From the NCBI RefSeq assembly GCF_003253705.1, contig NZ_QKYU01000013.1, positions 88,861 to 152,860 on the forward strand: a stretch of 64,000 nt of DNA, in the 5' to 3' direction. The stretch's first letter is position 1; each line of letters opens with the position of its first letter. Source of the DNA: Humitalea rosea (GTDB taxonomy: Bacteria; Pseudomonadota; Alphaproteobacteria; Acetobacterales; Acetobacteraceae). Both the position numbers and the translations under genes were made by a program. This document shows, piece by piece, positions 59,722 through 64,000 of this stretch. The notes under the pieces are model-generated. The model searched no databases, was not told where the DNA came from, and was given only the letters and a program-made list of their open reading frames with translations.

Positions 59722-60168
59722 TCATCGCTTCAGGAAATGCGTCCCCGTCGCGTCCAGCACCACCACCCCATCGGCAATGCGGGTGGCGAGGTAGCGCAGC
59801 CGTGCCACGCCCAGCGCGGGGCGGCTCGCTGATGGCCGGACGTCCAGCACCTCGACCCGCACCGCCACCTCCTCATCCGGGCGCAGGGCGGCGGGCCATT
59901 TCACATCCATCTGGTTGCCGCCGAGGGAGATCTCGCTGATCAGCCCCGAGGCGATCACATGGCCGAAAACTGCCGAAAGCGTGTGCAGGCCAGAGGCGAC
60001 CAGGGTGCGGAACAGGCTCGTCGCCGCCGCCGCCTCGTCCAGGTGGAAGGGCTGGGCATCATAGCGCGAGGCGAATGCGACAATCTCCGCCAGCGACAGC
60101 GACAGGGTGCCGAGCTCGAAGCTCTGCCCCGGCGCCAGATCGTCGAGCGAGGCGAGGCGGGCGACCAT
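59722..60168 (-). CDS. MaoC-like hot-dog fold dehydratase
   Basis: This 148-residue protein has the MaoC/(R)-specific enoyl-CoA hydratase fold, with LSLAEIVAFASRYDAQPFHLDE (catalytic Asp/His region), ASGLHTLSAVFGHVIASGLI and the beta strand WPAALRPDEEVAVRVEVLDVR. ATG 60168 shares a base with the stop of the alpha/beta hydrolase gene (TGATG), so the pair is coupled. It may hydrate an enoyl-CoA or act on a related thioester; the partner hydrolase may release or make the substrate. Confidence 0.85.
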   Translation of the reverse strand: MVARLASLDDLAPGQSFELGTLSLSLAEIVAFASRYDAQPFHLDEAAAATSLFRTLVASGLHTLSAVFGHVIASGLISEISLGGNQMDVKWPAALRPDEEVAVRVEVLDVRPSASRPALGVARLRYLATRIADGVVVLDATGTHFLKR

Positions 60169-61055
60169 CAGCGCGGCCCCGCCTTGATGATCCCGCCCGC
60201 TAGGGTCGCCGGGTTCCGCAGCGGCCAGCGCCCGGCATCGACCATGGTCACGAAGTCCAGCACCGCGGCGTTGAAGGCGGCGGGCTCCTCCAGGTTCATG
60301 GTGTGCCCGCAATGCGGCAGCACCATCAGCGCCGCGGAGGAGATGGTGCGCTTGAGGAACAGGGCGGGCTCCAGGGTGGGCTCGTCCTCATCGCCGGCGA
60401 TGATGAGGGTCGGCACCGTCATGGCGCGGAACCCGGCCTCAAGGTCCAGCAGGGCGGGGCGCTCGCGCTGCACCGCCATCATGGTGTTGACGCTGCCGAG
60501 GGTGGAATGTCCGGCAAGCTGCGCCACGAATTCGGCGAAGCCGCGCGGGTCCTTCCGCTCGTGCTGCAGCCGGGTCGGGCCATGGGCATAGATCGGGGCG
60601 AAGTGGCCCATGCCCTCGCCGCGCATGCGGGTGGCGGTGGTCTCGACCTCGGCACGGAACTGCTCGCGCTTGCCGGGGGCGGCGCCATAGCCGACGCCGG
60701 CGGCGACCAGGCTGCGGGCCAGTTCCGGGTAGCGCAGGCCCAGATGCAGGGTCGCGAAGGCGCCCATGGAGAGGCCCACGACATGCGCGGGCGCCAGGTC
60801 CAGCCCCTTGATGACCGCCGCGACATCATCCGTCGCCCGATCCTGGCCGTAGGAAGCGGGGCTTTCGGGCACATCCGAGGGCGGATAGCCGCGGGCCGAA
60901 AAGGCGATGCAGCGGTAGCGGCGGGCGAAGAAGCGCAGCTGCGGCTCCCAGGAGCGGGCGTCGCCCGCGAATTCATGGACGAACACCATAGGCGCGCCGC
61001 TGCCGACATCCTCATAATGCAGCCGGACGCCATCATCGGTGGTGACATGGGGCAT
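60168..61055 (-). CDS. Alpha/beta-hydrolase
   Basis: This 295-residue hydrolase has the nucleophile elbow GLSMGAFATLHLG (S96), an Asp in AGDEDEPT and His in LPHCGHTMNLEEP, the full triad. The oxyanion-like motif VFVHEFAGDARSW replaces the usual HG. Members include 3-oxoadipate enol-lactonases, epoxide hydrolases and esterases. ATG 61055 (MPHVTTDDGVRLHYE) is the standard start. The MaoC gene follows with a one-base overlap. It is divergent from rrf2-suf. Confidence 0.9.
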   Translation of the reverse strand: MPHVTTDDGVRLHYEDVGSGAPMVFVHEFAGDARSWEPQLRFFARRYRCIAFSARGYPPSDVPESPASYGQDRATDDVAAVIKGLDLAPAHVVGLSMGAFATLHLGLRYPELARSLVAAGVGYGAAPGKREQFRAEVETTATRMRGEGMGHFAPIYAHGPTRLQHERKDPRGFAEFVAQLAGHSTLGSVNTMMAVQRERPALLDLEAGFRAMTVPTLIIAGDEDEPTLEPALFLKRTISSAALMVLPHCGHTMNLEEPAAFNAAVLDFVTMVDAGRWPLRNPATLAGGIIKAGPR

Positions 61056-61162
61056 GGGTCGTCCTCCTGCGTTGCGGCGGCGCATCCTGTTCGCGCTGGC
61101 AGGGCTCGGCAAGCCGGTCGGGGTCCTTGACGAAGCGGGGGGGCAAGCGCATTTGAGATCGC

Positions 61163-61187
61163 ATAGAGGACCGTACTGGTCCTGTAT
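61163..61187. promoter_or_regulatory. IscR type-1-like operator upstream of rrf2-suf
   Basis: The 25-base sequence begins ATA, has GAC, seven centre bases, GTC, and ends TAT, so it matches the ATA-S-NN-GAC-N7-GTC-NN-S-TAT layout of type-1 sites bound by [2Fe-2S] IscR. Its inner arms AGGACC and GGTCCT are perfect. TATGAT (61185-61190), a possible -10, overlaps its right end. Control by the Rrf2 protein encoded next is inferred. Confidence 0.65.
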
Positions 61188-61210
61188 GATGATCGAGAGG
61201 GGTCCCATCG

Positions 61211-61660
61211 TTGTTGCGTCTGTCGAAACTGGCGGATTATGCGGTGGTCGTGCTCACCCGGCTGGAAGAATCCGGCGGCGCCGCCTCCGCTCCCGGCCTG
61301 TCGGTCGCGACCGGGATTGCCGAGCCGACCGTCGCCAAGGTGCTGAAAACCCTGGCCCAGGCCAATCTGGTGATCGGGACGCGTGGCGCCCAGGGTGGCT
61401 ACCGCCTTGTGCGCCCCCTCTGCGCGGTGCCGATCTCGGAGGTGATTGTCGCGGTCGACGGTCCCATCGCCCTGACCGCCTGCGTCGATGGCGCGGTCGG
61501 GGCCTGCGATGCCGAGGCGACCTGCCCGGTGCGCGGCCGTTGGGATCCGGTAAATGACGCGATCCGCTCCGCCCTCTCCGCGATCACTTTGGCTGACCTG
61601 AAGCGCCCCGCGCGCCAGCCGAAAACCCCTTCCCCCGTGGCCGCCTTGGCCGCCGAGTAG
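61211..61660 (+). CDS. Rrf2-family Fe-S cluster assembly regulator (SUF regulator)
   Basis: This 149-residue regulator is of the IscR/Rrf2 class. The winged helix is MLRLSKLADYAVVVLTRL ... AEPTVAKVLKTLAQANLV, and GTRGAQGGYRLVRP is the family wing signature. Cysteines C91, C99 and C105 (spacing x7, x5) likely hold an Fe-S cluster, compared with x5, x5 in E. coli IscR. The start is TTG 61211, with GAGAGGGG just upstream; no in-frame ATG precedes the conserved N-terminus. It is the first gene of the suf operon, 12 bases before sufB, and likely autoregulates through the palindrome upstream. Confidence 0.9.
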   Translation: MLRLSKLADYAVVVLTRLEESGGAASAPGLSVATGIAEPTVAKVLKTLAQANLVIGTRGAQGGYRLVRPLCAVPISEVIVAVDGPIALTACVDGAVGACDAEATCPVRGRWDPVNDAIRSALSAITLADLKRPARQPKTPSPVAALAAE

Positions 61661-61672
61661 GACAGATACGAT

Positions 61673-63126
<1,454 letters not shown>

Positions 63127-63127
<1 letters not shown>

Positions 63128-63876
63128 TGTTGCGGATCGAGAATCTTGTTGTCGAGGTTGAAGGCAAGCGGATCCTGGATGGGCTGCATCTGACGGTCCC
63201 CTCCGGCGAGGTGCATGCCATCATGGGCCCCAATGGCTCGGGCAAATCGACCCTGTCCTATGTGCTGGCCGGCCGCGAAGGCTATGAGGTCATCGATGGC
63301 AGCGTCGAGTTCGACGGCCAGGACCTGCTGGCCATGGAGCCGGAGCTGCGCGCGACCAGCGGGTTGTTCCTGGCCTTCCAGAGCCCGGTCGAGCTGCCCG
63401 GCGTCGGCAATGCGACCTTCCTGCGCACCGCGCTGAACGCGATCCGTCGCGGCCGTGGCGAGAGCGAACTGGACGCCATGCAGTTCCTGAAAGTCGTGCG
63501 CGGCAAGATGACCGCGCTCGGCATGAAGGACGAGATGCTGAAGCGCGGCGTCAACGAAGGCTTTTCGGGTGGCGAGAAGAAGCGCAACGAGATGCTGCAG
63601 ATGGCACTGCTGGAGCCGAAGTTCGCGATCTTGGACGAGACCGACAGCGGGCTCGACATCGATGCGCTGAAGCTGGTCGCCGATACGGTGAATTCCATGC
63701 GCAACCCGGGCTTCTCAGCGCTGGTCATCACCCATTACCAGCGCCTGCTGGACCATATCGTGCCCGACCGGGTGCATGTCCTGTCGCGCGGGCGGATCAT
63801 CACCTCCGGAGGCCCGGAACTCGCCCACAAGCTGGAAGCGGAAGGCTATGCCGGCGTGGTGAAGGCGGCAGCCTAA
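63127..63876 (+). CDS. sufC: Fe-S cluster assembly ATPase SufC
   Basis: This 249-residue ABC-type ATPase powers the SufBCD complex. Walker A is GPNGSGKST (34-42), the signature is FSGGEKKRNEMLQMAL and Walker B is FAILDETDSGLDIDALK. SufC-specific GREGYEVIDGSVEFDGQDLL is present. It is coupled to sufB by TGATG. Its TAA overlaps ATG 63876, the expected sufD start (TAATG). Confidence 0.96.
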
Positions 63877-63884
63877 TGGCTCAG
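63876..63884 (+). pseudogene. sufD: Probable sufD start, interrupted after about three codons
   Basis: ATG GCT CAG (63876-63884) overlaps the sufC stop as TAATG, in the style of the other operon junctions here, and is where sufD usually begins. Transposase coding sequence starts immediately beyond, so the rest of sufD is presumed displaced. The frame remains open to the window edge by chance, antisense to the transposase. Assignment is inferred. Confidence 0.35.
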
Positions 63885-64000
63885 TCAAGCGGCCATTTTG
63901 AATCTGGTCTGGAAGGGCGTGCGGTTTTGCACGACGGCCCAGAGCACGTTCACGCGGCGTCTTGCGAGGGCGATGACGGCCTGATGGTGGCGTTTTCCTT
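63879..64000. mobile_element. Insertion sequence end, probably IS110 family
   Basis: The element's boundary falls between about 63877 and 63884, directly after sufC. IS110-type elements usually lack terminal inverted repeats, so the exact junction cannot be fixed from one end. The remainder lies outside the window. Confidence 0.6.
63885..64000 (-). CDS. Transposase C-terminal fragment, probably IS110 family (cut by window edge)
   Basis: The last 38 codons encode GKRHHQAVIALARRRVNVLWAVVQNRTPFQTRFKMAA, ending at TGA 63885-63887. 'HHQAVIALARRRVNVLWA' followed by 'NRTPF' is the C-terminal end found in IS110/IS116/IS902-type transposases. It reads towards sufC. Only the tail is present, so completeness of the element is unknown. 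IS110 is the preferred family, but related families cannot be excluded from so short a piece. Confidence 0.65.
   Translation of the reverse strand, partial: GKRHHQAVIALARRRVNVLWAVVQNRTPFQTRFKMAA

Overview
This is a GC-rich alphaproteobacterial chromosome segment, most likely from the Acetobacteraceae. The strongest lineage marker is a cellulose synthase whose catalytic (BcsA) and periplasmic (BcsB) parts are fused into one reading frame and followed by bcsC and bcsD, the arrangement known from Komagataeibacter/Gluconacetobacter relatives. TRAP, Bug-type and other periplasmic-binding-protein transporters, tightly overlapping operons (ATGA, GTGA, TGATG junctions) and occasional TTG/GTG starts fit the same group. 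No rRNA, tRNA or CRISPR array was seen.

Layout. 1-3.85 kb: a GntR/FadR-type regulator (cut by the left edge), divergent from a dctP-cyclase-dctQ-dctM TRAP uptake operon; a long inverted repeat with a -35-like hexamer in each arm lies between them. 3.85-10.7 kb: bcp and glnE on the minus strand, divergent from a large AsmA/YhdP-like envelope protein. 10.7-23.0 kb: a cellulose operon, bcsZ, a Pro/Ala-rich scaffold-like gene (BcsH/CcpAx or BcsO/P position), bcsQ, bcsAB, bcsC, bcsD. 23.0-30.2 kb: a LacI-family regulator with a textbook operator, divergent from a catabolic operon (MDR oxidoreductase, intradiol dioxygenase, BKACE, SDR, Bug receptor, AMP-ligase). 30.3-38.1 kb: alpha-2-macroglobulin plus PBP1C, then an RluA-type pseudouridine synthase whose start codon overlaps that of a divergent PfkB kinase. 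39-42.8 kb: a DegP/HtrA protease divergent from a two-component system. 42.75-48.2 kb: a Dpp/Opp-type peptide ABC operon. 48.6-52 kb: an AEC permease, a PAS-GGDEF diguanylate cyclase and asd. 51.9-54.4 kb: a NitT/TauT-type ABC operon. 54.5-61.1 kb: a small lipoprotein, an MHS-family permease, a MarR regulator, an M17 aminopeptidase, an SGNH hydrolase, a MaoC-like protein and an alpha/beta hydrolase. 61.2-64 kb: rrf2-sufB-sufC, broken at the expected start of sufD by an insertion element whose transposase C-terminus runs off the right edge.

How the parts may work together. The PilZ domain of BcsAB is expected to respond to c-di-GMP, and the diguanylate cyclase at 49.7 kb could supply it. BcsQ, the disordered scaffold-like protein and BcsD are the likely cytoplasmic and periplasmic organisers of cellulose export. 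The LacI-controlled operon looks like one aromatic or beta-keto-acid catabolic module. The suf operon has an IscR type-1-like site upstream of its own Rrf2 regulator, but its distal part appears to be separated from sufBC by the insertion.

The observations most worth following are the scaffold-like gene with five spaced leucine-rich motifs in a hybrid bcs operon, the insertion at sufD, the IscR-like palindrome, the LacI operator with an unusual gene set, and the diguanylate cyclase promoter whose spacer is an inverted repeat.
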